Of a stretch of 64,000 nucleotides of DNA, positions 9,110 through 20,299 are shown one piece after another. The DNA lies in NCBI GenBank assembly GCA_035771175.1, contig CM069607.1, positions 22,514,001 to 22,578,000 on the forward strand, read 5' to 3'. How positions within the stretch are numbered: the stretch's first letter is position 1; the number at the start of each line of letters is the position of its first letter. This stretch comes from Paratinospora sagittata (Eukaryota; Streptophyta; Magnoliopsida; Ranunculales; Menispermaceae). The notes beneath the pieces are model-generated. The model was not told where the DNA came from and searched no databases. It worked only from the letters and a program-made list of their open reading frames with translations. Made by a program: the position numbers and the translations under genes.

Positions 9110-11317
9110 TTCCTCGGCCATGTGGTTTCAGGCAATGGCATTGAGGTCGATCCTTCTAAGGTTGAAGCAGTCTTAAACTGGAAGCAGCCTACCACTGTTA
9201 CTCAGATTAGGAGTTTTCTTGGTTTGGCTGGCTATTACAGACGCTTCATTAAGGACTTCTCAAAGATTGTTGAACCTATGACCAAGCTCACTCGAAAAGA
9301 CGTGCGCTTCATCTGGAATCCCGCCTGTGAAGCATCATTTCAGGAATTGAAGAAACGCCTCACGACGGCACCTGTACTTATCACTCCAAGAAATGGAATT
9401 GGTTTTTCATTATTCACCGATGCCTCTCTCCAAGGCTTAGGTGCCGTACTAATGCAAGAAGGCCAAGTTGTTGCATATGCCTCCAGGCAACTGAAGATTC
9501 ATGAGGGTAATTACCCAACCCATGACTTGGAACTTGCAGCTGTTGTGTTTGCACTTAAATTATGGCGTCATTACCTATACGGTGAACGGTTCGAGGTCTT
9601 CTCAGATCACAAGAGTCTTAAGTACATATACACTCAGAGAGACCTAAACCTCCGCCAAAGAAGATGGTTGGAATTCTTGAAAGACTATGACTTCCAACTC
9701 CAGTACCATCCCGGAAAGGCCAATGTTGTGGCCGATGCTTTGAGTAGAAAATCTTATGTTGCTTGCACTCTTAACTATGAAATGGGGAAGTTGGCTACAA
9801 AGATGGACAACTTTAACCTCCAGCTGAACGAAGAGGGACCACGCCCACGGCTCTCTCAATTGTCCGCTACCTCTGACCTCGTTCGCAAGATTTCAGCTAC
9901 TCAAGCCAATGACCCTATGTTAATGGAGAAACGAGAACTTCTACTCAGCGGGCAAGACTTTCCTCATTGGTCAGTCTCTGACGACGGAGCCGTTTTCTAT
10001 AAAAAACGTCTTTGTCTTCCGAACGATTCCGAGGTTCGGAAAGACGTGCTTACTGAGATGCACTGTTCGAGATACGCTATGCATCCTGGGGGTGACAAGA
10101 TGTACCAGGATGTCAAGCGACAATTCTGGTTTTCTGGAATGAAGAAGGCAATTGCCGACTTCGTTGCTCGATGTCTTGTTTGCCTTAAAGTTAAGGCAGA
10201 ACGCAGACTTCCCTCTGGCCTTCTCCAGCCGTTACCTATTGGAGAATGGAAATGGGAGAACATCGCAATGGATTTTGTTACAGCCTTACCTCGAAATAAT
10301 AAAGGGCAAGATGCTATCTGGGTTATCATTGACAGACTTACTAAGTCTGCACACTTCTTGCCAATAAAGTTCACGGATAATCCCGCCAAACTTGCAGAAC
10401 TATATGAAAGAGAGATCGTACGCCTTCATGGCATACCACTCACGATCGTCTCTGATCGAGACCCTCGCTTCACATCAAACTTTTGGAAAAGCTTCCAAAC
10501 TAGAATGGGTTCAAAGATCACTATGAGCACAGCCTTCCACCCTCAGACTGATGGGCAGTCAGAACGGCTTATCCAAATCTTAGAAGACATGCTACGATGC
10601 TGCATTTTGGACTTTAATGACGGATGGGCAAAGTATTTACATCTAGCTGAGTTTGCATACAACAACAGCTACCAAACTAGTATCGGCATGGCACCATACG
10701 AGGCTCTCTATGGTCGGCCTTGCAGATCTCCGGTATGCTGGTTAGATATGGCAGACCGACCGCAGTTGGGCCCTGAACTAGTTCAAGAGACTTCTGAGAA
10801 GATCACACTAGTAAAGGAACGACTTCGTGTTGCACAAAGTCGACAGAAGAGCTATGCTGACAAACGGCGACAGCCTCTGGAATTTGATAAGGGGGACTTT
10901 GTTTTTATACAAGTCCAGCCCACCCGAGGTGTCAAACGCTTTGGGATCAAAGGAAAGCTCTCCCTGCGGTATATCGGTCCATTTCCGATCATTGAACGTA
11001 TTGGCAAACTTGCATATCGTCTGTCCCTTCCATCGTCCATGCCTAAGGTTCATGACGTTTTTCATGTATCTATGCTTCGCAAGTATCGTCCTGATCCTTC
11101 GCATATCATCCCTTTAGTCGAGGTTTGGGTTGAGGAAGGAAATACGTATCAAGAGAAAGCAATACAGATTTTAGATAGAAAAACTCACGACCTACGGAGA
11201 CGTAGCATACCACTTGTGAAAGTTCTCTGGGATCACCACGACATAGAGGAAGCTACATGGGAACTAGAATCCACAATTAAACAGAAATACCCTGACTTGT
11301 TTTCTAGTACCACCTGA
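9110..11317 (+). pseudogene. RT end, RNase H, integrase and chromodomain part of the polyprotein, cut off by the upstream stop
   Basis: The same frame as gag-RT continues after the TAA. Numbering from the Met codon at 9122, RNase H shows D100, E137, D162 and D205 (FTDAS, DLELAA, SDHKS, ADALSRK). The integrase zinc domain has H314, H321, C351 and C354. Its DD35E core is D384 (MDF), D445 (SDRDPRF) and E481 (QSERL), with 35 residues between the last two. A GPF module is at about 617-635. A chromodomain at about 675-728 ([21 protein letters not shown]) ends the protein. All catalytic residues are present and no other break is seen. The Met at 9122 is internal (GHVVSG region) and not a real start. 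In an intact relative this segment makes second-strand cDNA possible and inserts the element; the chromodomain is thought to read heterochromatin marks. Confidence 0.92.
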
Positions 11318-11541
11318 TGATGTGATACATTGTATTATTTTCACTTATAAATACCAGGATGAAACATTGTTTACACCTATCTTCATACATTGTTTCACTT
11401 GAATAACTACGCAGATGTCTGCAAATCATATCAATGGATATAGTGATGCACACACGCAGCGGCTCCTTAGCAACCTGCGGCTACTTCGCAAGCAATACCC
11501 CTCATCCATACTTGACTTGATTTCGAGGGCGAAATCCCTTT
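11318..11541 (+). other. 3' untranslated region of the retroelement
   Basis: It lies between the polyprotein stop (TGA at 11315-11317) and the polypurine tract. It has a mixed composition, including a GC-richer stretch near 11456-11495, and I see no open frame or strong repeat in it. Confidence 0.7.
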
Positions 11542-11554
11542 AAGGGGGGTAGAG
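11542..11554 (+). other. Polypurine tract
   Basis: AAGGGGGGTAGAG directly precedes the TGTAATACCC start of the 3' LTR. This is the expected site where the RNase H-resistant primer starts plus-strand synthesis. Confidence 0.92.
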
Positions 11555-11624
11555 TGTAATACCCTGTATTTCACAAAAAAAAAAAAAAAAAATTACTATT
11601 TGAAATTTTTACTATTTAGGCAAC

Positions 11625-11827
11625 GCCAGAACGTTCAGGCGCGTGCCAGAACGTTCAGGCGCAATGACAGAACGTTCAGGCGCATGCCAGAACGTTCAGG
11701 CGCATGCCAGAACATTCAGGCGCAATGCCAGAACGTTCAGGCGCCTGCCAGAACGTTCAGGCGCCATGCCAGAACGTTCAGGCGCAATGCCAGAACGTTC
11801 AGGCGCAATGCCAGAACGTTCAGGCGC
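11625..11827 (+). repeat. U3 minisatellite, 3' LTR (10 units of ~20 bp)
   Basis: Ten copies of the GCCAGAACGTTCAGGCGC core with 2-3 bp linkers, nearly all perfect (exceptions GACAGAACG and AACATTC). It carries three units more than the 5' LTR. It ends 8 bp before the TATA box at 11836. Confidence 0.92.
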
Positions 11828-11835
11828 AAAAATCT

Positions 11836-11844
11836 CTATATAAG
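11836..11844 (+). promoter_or_regulatory. TATA box of the 3' LTR
   Basis: CTATATAAG, identical in sequence and context to the 5' LTR box. From here transcription would read out into satellite A downstream. Confidence 0.7.
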
Positions 11845-11945
11845 AAACCTCCTCATTTCTCATTCCTCACACCAAATCACCTTCTCTTGTGATTTTTCTT
11901 CTCCTTTCCACGCATTCTAAGTTTTTAGTCTTTGAGACTCCCGGT

Positions 11946-12035
11946 GCGGTGCAACAAAGTTCTGTCCGGAGGAAAGCGCCAGATCTGAAAGCGGTGCAAC
12001 GAAGTTCTGTCCGGAGAAAAGCACCAGATCTGAAG
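11946..12035 (+). repeat. 45-bp tandem duplication in 3' LTR
   Basis: The same two-copy GCGGTGCAAC unit as at 2354-2443 in the 5' LTR, starting at 11946 and 11991. The duplication therefore predates this insertion. Confidence 0.85.
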
Positions 12036-12358
12036 GTGGGGAACGAAACATAGGTTTGCGTGTTTCATAACTTTTATTAAAGTTTACATTCAATTATTAT
12101 TATGTCTACTATTCATTTACACTGCATTATGTCAATAATGTTTATGACCTGAATGTCCTAACTTTGCACGTCGTGATACCGACCCTGATAAGGATCACTA
12201 GACGTTGACAAAGTCAGTATAAATGTCAAGAAAAGACCAGACTAGTAGACTAAACTAGTTCATGCATTGGCATCATACATATCACCACCTAGGGACGTAT
12301 ATGGTTTATGACTCATAGAATAGTTAGAAGCATTGCTCACTATTCATATTATTTCTCT

Positions 12359-12504
12359 GGAGAAGGACGTACATGAGAACTCGGCTACGCCGGGGAGGGA
12401 CATCAGTACGTGAATCCAGAGCATCGTTCCTGAGGAGGGACGTACAGTGAGAACCTGGCTATGCCCGGGGAGGGACACCTGTACGTGAACTCAGGCGATG
12501 TACG
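12359..12504 (+). repeat. Diverged ~73-bp tandem duplication in 3' LTR
   Basis: Counterpart of the 5' LTR duplication at 2767-2912, with the same GGACGTAC and GGCTA-GCC landmarks. Single-base differences include GGCTATGCC here against GGCTACGCC there. Confidence 0.72.
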
Positions 12505-12935
12505 CTCATCAAACCATTAATACGTGACGGTGTCATGCATACATACATATTGATTGATTATGATGCTTACATGTGTATTTAAGATATTTGATATTGAAGT
12601 ATGCTTTATTAATTGTTATACTCATGCACTATTTACCCACTGAGCGCGTTAAGCTCACTCCAATATTATCAAATCTTTCACAGGAAATTAGGGTGGACTG
12701 GGTGCAGGTTATGGGGCCCACATTTTGTACCCTTTGTATGAATCATTGGGCATTTTGGGAGTATGTTTCTTTGACCATTTTACGTACAAAAGTATTCTGA
12801 ACTATATGAAATCAGATTTGTGCTGTATATTGTATTTCCGCTGCGCACTCTGTTATTACCATTGTGATTGTTCCAAATGCGCGCCCCGTCCGAGAGTGCA
12901 CCGCCGGTTTAGGCGCGTCCAGGCGGGGTGTGACA

Positions 12936-12940
12936 TTGTG
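12936..12940. repeat. Target site duplication, right copy (TTGTG)
   Basis: TTGTG directly follows the last base of the 3' LTR (GTGTGACA), matching 2018-2022. Satellite A then resumes with TAACAACAAAACATC. Confidence 0.95.
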
Positions 12941-15684
12941 TAACAACAAAACATCAAGTTTAATCACTAAAAATTCAAGTTCTCCCCAAACTTGCAGCTT
13001 CCTTTTGCAGCTCCCCTAATTGAGGTACTAACTTAACCTAGTATTTCTCTAATTCGCCTCCCCGTTTTGAAAACAACAAAAAGGTAGACTAGTTAGAACT
13101 GGGGACTTTTCCTTTTCTTTTTCTCTCATCATCTGTTTTCTTTTTTGAGCAACTTGAGCTTCTTGCTTTCGTTCGGAGTTGACTTTGTTTCCTCATTTTC
13201 TTAAGAAATCTTTCAAGGGCAGGCTTCGAAACACTAGATTTGTATTGATTAAAATCAGGATGAATTACTATCAAACTGAGTACCGAAGGATGAATTAAAA
13301 TTATTAAATTATTTGAAAACAAATCGATCAAAATCATGCAATTATGCAAATATGCATAACATGCTGAGAATCGCTTGAGTAAAAGTTCTACATTATCTAA
13401 GTACTTCAAACTCTTGAAGCATTGATCTTGATTGCACAATTATCTTGTAAGCTTTAGAAGCGCAGCTCTTTGATCTTGATATTTGACATTACTGAAACAT
13501 TTAACAAGATCATTGGATACTCTGGTTATTAATTTGGAATCATTAAAATGTCTACATTATAGGGTTCCTCGAGATAACAATTTCCCCCCTTTTTGATGAT
13601 TTCATACACTCGAATACCTTTTAGCTAAGTGATACATAAATACAGGTACTTTCATACAGATCACATTAGCAGGGCATACAGATATCAAAAATTGCATTCA
13701 TTTAAGATATATAGACATTTAATGCTCAATGCAAATTTAGAAACATAACAATTCAAAAAATGTAGTCGTGGTCAGATCAATTCAAACACACAAAGTGTCA
13801 TTGTGTAACAACAAAACATCAAGTTTAATCATTAAAAATTCAAGTTCTCCCCCTAACTTGCAGCTTCCATTTGTAGCTACCCTAATTGAGGTACTAACTT
13901 AACCTAGTATTTCTCTAATTCTCCACCCCTTTTTAAAAACAACAAAAAGGTAGACTAGTAAGAACTAGGGCCTTTTCCTTTTCTTTTTCTGTCATCATCT
14001 GTTTTCTTTTTTGAGCAAGTTGAGCTTCTTGCTTTCGTTTGGAGTTGACTTTGTTTCCTCATTTTCCTAAGAAATCTTTCAAGGGCAGGCTTCGAAACAC
14101 TAGATTTGTATTGATTAAAATCAGGATGAATTACTATCAAACTGTGTACCGAAGGATGAATTAAAATTATTAAATTATTTGAAAACAAATCGATCAAAAT
14201 CATGCAATTATGCAAATATGCATAACTTGCTGAGAATCACTTGAGTAAAAGTTCTACATTATCTAAGTACTTCAAACTCTTGAAGCATTGATCTTGATTG
14301 CACAATTATCTTGTAAGCTTTAGAAGCGCAGCTCTTTGATCTTGATATTTGACATTACTGAAACATTTAACAAGATCATTGGATACTCTGGTTATTAATT
14401 TGGAATCATTAAAACGTCTACATTATAGGGTTCCTCGAGATAACAATTTCTCCCTTTTTGATGATTTCATACACTCGAATACCTTTTAGCTAAGTGATAC
14501 ATAAATACAGGTACTTTCATACAGATCACATTAGCAGGGCATAGAGATATCAAAAATTGCATTCATTTAAGATATATAGACATTTAATTCTCAATGCAAA
14601 TTTAGAAACATAACAATTCAAAAAATGTAGTCGTGGTCAGATCAATTCAAACACACAAAGTGTCATTGTGTAACAACAAAACATCAAGTTTAATCATTAA
14701 AAATTCAAGTTCTCCCCCTAACTTGCAGCTTCCATTTGTAGCTACCCTAATTGAGGTACTAACTTAACCTAGTATTTCTCTAATTCTCCACCCCTTTTTA
14801 AAAACAACAAAAAGGTAGACTAGTAAGAACTAGGGCCTTTTCCTTTTCTTTTTCTGTCATCATCTGTTTTCTTTTTTGAGCATGTTGAGCTTCTTGCTTT
14901 CGTTTGGAGTTGACTTTGTTTCCTCATTTTCTTAAGAAATCTTTCAAGGGCAGGCTTCGAAACACTAGATTTGTATTGATTAAAATCAGGATGAATTACT
15001 ATCAAACTGAGTACCGAAGGGTGAATTAAAATTATTAAATTATTTGAAAACAAATATATCAAAATCATGCAATTATGCAAATATGCATAACTTGCTGAGA
15101 ATCACTTGAGTAAAAGTTCTACATTATCTAAGTACTTCAAACTCTTGAAGCATTGATCTTGATTGCACAATTATCTTGTAAGCTTTAGAAGCGCAGCTCT
15201 TTGATCTTGATATTTGACATTACTGAAACATTTAACAAGATCATTGGATACTCTGGTTATTAATTTGGAATCATTAAAACGTCTACATTATAGGGTTCCT
15301 CGAGATAACAATTTCTCCCTTTTTGATGATTTCATACACTCGAATACCTTTTAGCTAAGTGATACATAAATACAGGTACTTTCATACAGATCACATTAGC
15401 AGGGCATAGAGATATCAAAAATTGCATTCATTTAAGATATATAGACATTTAATTCTCAATGCAAATTTAGAAACATAACAATTCAAAAAATGTAGTCGTG
15501 GTCAGATCAATTCAAACACACAAAGTGTCATTGTGTAACAACAAAACATCAAGTTTAATCATTAAAAATTCAAGTTCTCCCCCTAACTTGCAGCTTCCAT
15601 TTGTAGCTACCATAATTGAGGTACTAACTTAACCTAGTATTTCTCTAATTCGCCTCCCCGTTTTGAAAACAACAAAAAGGTAGA

Positions 15685-16035
15685 CTAGTTAGAACTGGGG
15701 ACTTTTCCTTTTCTTTTTCTCTCATCATCTGTTTTCTTTTTTGAGCAACTTGAGCTTCTTGCTTTCGTTCGGAGTTGACTTTGTTTCCTCATTTTCTTAA
15801 GAAATCTTTCAAGGGCAGGCTTCGAAACACTAGATTTGTATTGATTAAAATCAGGATGAATTACTATCAAACTGAGTACCGAAGGATGAATTAAAATTAT
15901 TAAATTATTTGAAAACGAATCGATCAAAATCATGCAATTATGCAAATATGCATAACTTGCTGAGAATCGCTTGAGTAAAAGTTCTACATTATCTAAGTAC
16001 TTCAAACTCTTGAAGCATTGATCTTGATTGCACAA
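15685..16035 (-). other. Representative minus-strand open frame of satellite A (116 codons), probably not a gene
   Basis: Every satellite A monomer carries the remains of this frame on the minus strand. The full 116-codon form is open at 13089-13439, 15685-16035 and 17416-17766. Shorter 86- or 61-codon forms occur in many other monomers, for example 13955-14215, 14820-15080, 16551-16811, 18279-18539, 19144-19404, 22605-22790 and 32991-33176. The predicted product has a Leu/Ile-rich middle and a highly basic C-terminus (KMRKQSQ, KKKTDD, RKRKGK). In units near 20930, 23525, 24390, 25255, 27850 and 34780 a TTTTTTTAGCAAC variant makes a stop. I recognise no family. It may be the remnant of a retroelement coding end; expression is unlikely. 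Confidence 0.35.
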
Positions 16036-19000
16036 TTATCTTGTAAGCTTTAGAAGCGCAGCTCTTTGATCTTGATATTTGACATTACTGAAACATTTAA
16101 CAAGATCATTGGATACTCTGGTTATTAATTTGGAATCATTAAAACGTCTACATTATAGGGTTCCTCGAGATAACAATTTCCCCCCTTTTTGATGATTTCA
16201 TACACTCGAATACCTTTTAGCTAAGTGATACATAAATACAGGTACTTTCATACAGATCACATTAGCAGGGCATACAGATATCAAAAATTGCATTCATTTA
16301 AGATATATAGACATTTAATGCTCAATGCAAATTTAGAAACATAACAATTCAAAAAATGTAGTCGTGGTCAGATCAATTCAAACACACAAAGTGTCATTGT
16401 GTAACAACAAAACATCAAGTTTAATCATTAAAAATTCAAGTTCTCCCCCTAACTTGCAGCTTCCATTTGTAGCTACCCTAATTGAGGTACTAACTTAACC
16501 TAGTATTTCTCTAATTCTCCACCCCTTTTTAAAAACAACAAAAAGGTAGACTAGTAAGAACTAGGGCCTTTTCCTTTTCTTTTTCTGTCATCATCTGTTT
16601 TCTTTTTTGAGCAAGTTGAGCTTCTTGCTTTCGTTTGGAGTTGACTTTGTTTCCTCATTTTCTTAAGAAATCTTTCAAGGGCAGGCTTCGAAACACTAGA
16701 TTTGTATTGATTAAAATCAAGATGAATTATTATCAAACTGAGTACCGAAGGATGAATTAAAATTATTAAATTATTTGAAAACAAATCGATCAAAATCATG
16801 CAATTATGCAAAGATGCATAACTTGCTGAGAATCACTTGAGTAAAAGTTCTACATTATCTAAGTACTTCAAACTCTTGAAGCATTGATCTTGATTGCACA
16901 ATTATCTTGTAAGCTTTAGAAGCGCAGCTCTTTGATCTTGATATTTGACATTACTGAAACATTTAACAAGATCATTGGATACTCTGGTTATTAATTTGGA
17001 ATCATTAAAACGTCTACATTATAGGGTTCCTCGAGATAACAATTTATCCCTTTTTGATGATTTCATACACTCGAATACCTTTTAGCTAAGTGATACATAA
17101 ATAGAGGTACTTTCATACAGATCACATTAGCAGGGCATAGAGATATCAAAAATTGCATTCATTTAAGATATATAGACATTTAATTCTCAATGCAAATTTA
17201 GAAACATAACAATTCAAAAAATGTAGTCGTGGTCAGATCAATTCAAACACACAAAGTGTCATTGTGTAACAACAAAACATCAAGTTTAATCATTAAAAAT
17301 TCAAGTTCTCCCCCTAACTTGCAGCTTCCATTTGTAGCTACCCTAATTGAGGTACTAACTTAACCTAGTATTTCTCTAATTCTCCACCCCTTTTTAAAAA
17401 CAACAAAAAGGTAGACTAGTAAGAACTAGGGCCTTTTCCTTTTCTTTTTCTGTCATCATCCATTTTCTTTTTTGAGCAAGTTGAGCTTCTTGCTTTCGTT
17501 TGGAGTTGACTTTGTTTCCTCATTTTCTTAAGAAATCTTTCAAGGGCAGGCTTCGAAACACTAGATTTGTATTGATTAAAATCGGGATGAATTACTATCA
17601 AACTGAGTACCGAAGGATGAATTAAAATTATTAAATTATTTGAAAACAAATCGATCAAAATCATGCAATTATGCAAATATGCATAACTTGCTGAGAATCG
17701 CTTGAGTAAAAGTTCTACATTATCTAAGTACTTCAAACTCTTGAAGCATTGATCTTGATTGCACAATTATCTTGTAAGCTTTAGAAGCGCAGCTCTTTGA
17801 TCTTGATATTTGACATTACTGAAACATTTAACAAGATCATTGGATACTCTGGTTATTAATTTGGAATCATTAAAACGTCTACATTATAGGGTTCCTCGAG
17901 ATAACAATTTCCCCCTTTTTGATGATTTCATACACTCGAATACCTTTTAGCTAAGTGATACATAAATACAGGTACTTTCATACAGATCACATTAGCAGGG
18001 CATAGAGATATCAAAAATTGCATTCATTTGATATATAGACATTTAATGCTCAATGCAAATTTATAAACATAACAATTCAAAAAATGTAGTCGTGGTCAGA
18101 TCAATTCAAACACACAAAGTGTCATTGTGTAACAACAAAACATCAAGTTTAATCATTAAAAATTAAAGTTCTCCCCCTAACTTGCAGCTTCCATTTGTAG
18201 CTACCCTAATTGAGGTACTAACTTAACCTAGTATTTCTCTAATTCTCCACCCCTTTTTAAAAACAACAAAAAGGTAGACTAGTAAGAACTAGGGCCTTTC
18301 CCTTTTCTTTTTCTGTCATCATCTGTTTTCTTTTTTGAGCAAGTTGAGCTTCTTGCTTTCGTTTGGAGTTGACTTTGTTTCCTCATTTTCTTAAGAAATC
18401 TTTCAAGGGCAGGCTTCGAAACACTAGATTTGTATTGATTAAAATCAGGATGAGTTACTATCAAACTGAGTACCGAAGGATGAATTAAAATTATTAAATT
18501 ATTTGAAAACAAATCGATCAAAATCATGCAATTATGCAAATATGCATAACTTGCTAAGAATCACTTGAGTAAAAGTTCTACATTATCTAAGTACTTCAAA
18601 CTCTTGAAGCATTGATCTTGATTGCACAATTATCTTGTAAGCTTTAGAAGCGCAGCTCTTTGATCTTGATATTTGACATTACTGAAACATTTAACAAGAT
18701 CATTGGATACTCTGGTTAATAATTTGGAATCATGAAAACGTCTACATTATAGGGTTCCTCGAGATAACAATTTCCCCCTTTTTGATGATTTCATACACTC
18801 GAATACATTTTAGCTAAGTGGTACATAAATACTGGTACTTTCATACATATCACATTAGCAGGGCATAGAGATATCAAAAATTGCATTCATTTAAGATATA
18901 TAGACATTTAATGCTCAATGCAAATTTTGAGACATAACAATTCAAAAAATGTAGTCGTGGTAGGATCAATTCAAACACACAAAGTGTCATTGTGTAACAA

Positions 19001-20299
19001 CAAAACATCAAGTTTAATCATTAAAAATCCAAGTTCTCCCCCTAACTTGCAGCTTCCATTTGTAGCTACCCTAATTGAGGTACTAACTTAACTTAGTATT
19101 TCTCTAATTCTCCACCCCTTTTTGAAAACAACCAAAAGGTAGACTAGTAAGAACTAGGGCCTTTTCCTTTTCTTTTTCTGTCATCATCTGTTTTCTTTTT
19201 TGAGCAACTTGAGCTTCTTGCTTTCGTCTGGAGTTGACTTTGTTTCCTCATTTCCTTAAGAAATCTTTCAAGAGCAGGCTTCGAAACACTAGATTTGTTT
19301 TGATTAAAATCAGGATGAATTACTATCAAACTGAGTACCGAAGGATGAATTAAAATTATTAAATTATTTGAAAACAAATCGATCAAAATCATGCAATTAT
19401 GCAAATATGCATAACTTGCTGAGAATCACTTGAGTAAAAGTTCTACATTATCTAAGTACTTCAAACTCTTGAAGCATTGATCTTGATTGCACAATTATCT
19501 TGTAAGCTTTAGAAGCGCAGCTCTTTGATCTTGATATTTGACATTACTGAAACATTTAACAAGATCATTGGATACTCTGGTTATTAATTTGGAATCGTTA
19601 AAACTTCTACATTATAGGGTTCCTCGAGATAACAATTTCCCCCTTTTTGATGATTTCATACACTCGAATACATTTTAGCTAAGTGATACATAAATACTGG
19701 TACTTTCATACATATCACATTAGCAGGGCATAGAGATATCAAAAATTGCATTCATTTAAGATATATAGACATTTAATGCTCAATGCAAATTTAGAGACAT
19801 AACAATTCAAAAAATGTAGTCGTGGTAGGATCAATTCAAACACACAAAGTGTCATTGTGTAACAACAAAACATCAAGTTTAATCATTAAAAATCCAAGTT
19901 CTCCCCCTAACTTGCAGCTTCCATTTGTAGCTACCCTAATTGAGGTACTAACTTAACTTAGTATTTCTCTAATTCTCCACCCCTTTTTGAAAACAACCAA
20001 AAGGTAGACTAGTAAGAACTAGGGCCTTTTCCTTTTCTTTTTCTGTCATCATCTGTTTTCTTTTTTGAGCAACTTGAGCTTCTTGCTTTCGTCTGGAGTT
20101 GACTTTGTTTCCTCATTTCCTTAAGAAATCTTTCAAGAGCAGGCTTCGAAACACTAGATTTGTTTTGATTAAAATCAGGATGAATTTCTATCAAACTGAG
20201 TACTGAAGGATGAATTAAAATTATTAAATTATTTCAAAGCAAATCGATCAAAATCATGCAATTATGCAAATATGCATAACTTGCTGAGAATCACTTGAG

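Larger units (their letters stand above)
2023..12935 (+). mobile_element. Ty3/gypsy chromovirus (Tekay-type) LTR retrotransposon with an extra 5' ORF
   Basis: A structurally complete element of 10,913 bp: LTRs starting TGTAATACCC and ending GTGTGACA, a TTGTG target duplication, a PBS matching initiator-Met tRNA, an extra ORF, a gag-pol frame, a polypurine tract and a 3' LTR. Domain order is gag, zinc knuckle, protease, RT, RNase H, integrase, chromodomain. Integrase follows RT/RNase H, so it is Ty3/gypsy, and the C-terminal chromodomain makes it a chromovirus. The RT motif wording and chromodomain sequence fit the Tekay/Del lineage best; Reina, CRM and Galadriel are less likely. One in-frame stop (9107-9109) breaks pol. 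The LTRs differ by about 18 substitutions by eye, or roughly 1.5% outside the minisatellite, so the insertion is young. Confidence 0.95.
11555..12935 (+). repeat. 3' LTR (1381 bp)
   Basis: It matches the 5' LTR from TGTAATACCC to GTGTGACA. I count about 18 substitutions outside the minisatellite, for example in the segments at 12100-12120, 12410-12470 and 12740-12920. It has ten U3 minisatellite units against seven in the 5' LTR, explaining the 60-bp length difference. Short open frames inside it (11600-11920, 12573-12943) are translations of the minisatellite or of U5 and are not supported as genes. Confidence 0.95.

Noticed and set aside
9107..9121. Programmed stop readthrough between two pol parts
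   Set aside because: The stop lies in the RT C-terminal part, not at gag/pol. Both sides are in the same frame and no readthrough context is known at this place, so a nonsense mutation is the simpler reading.
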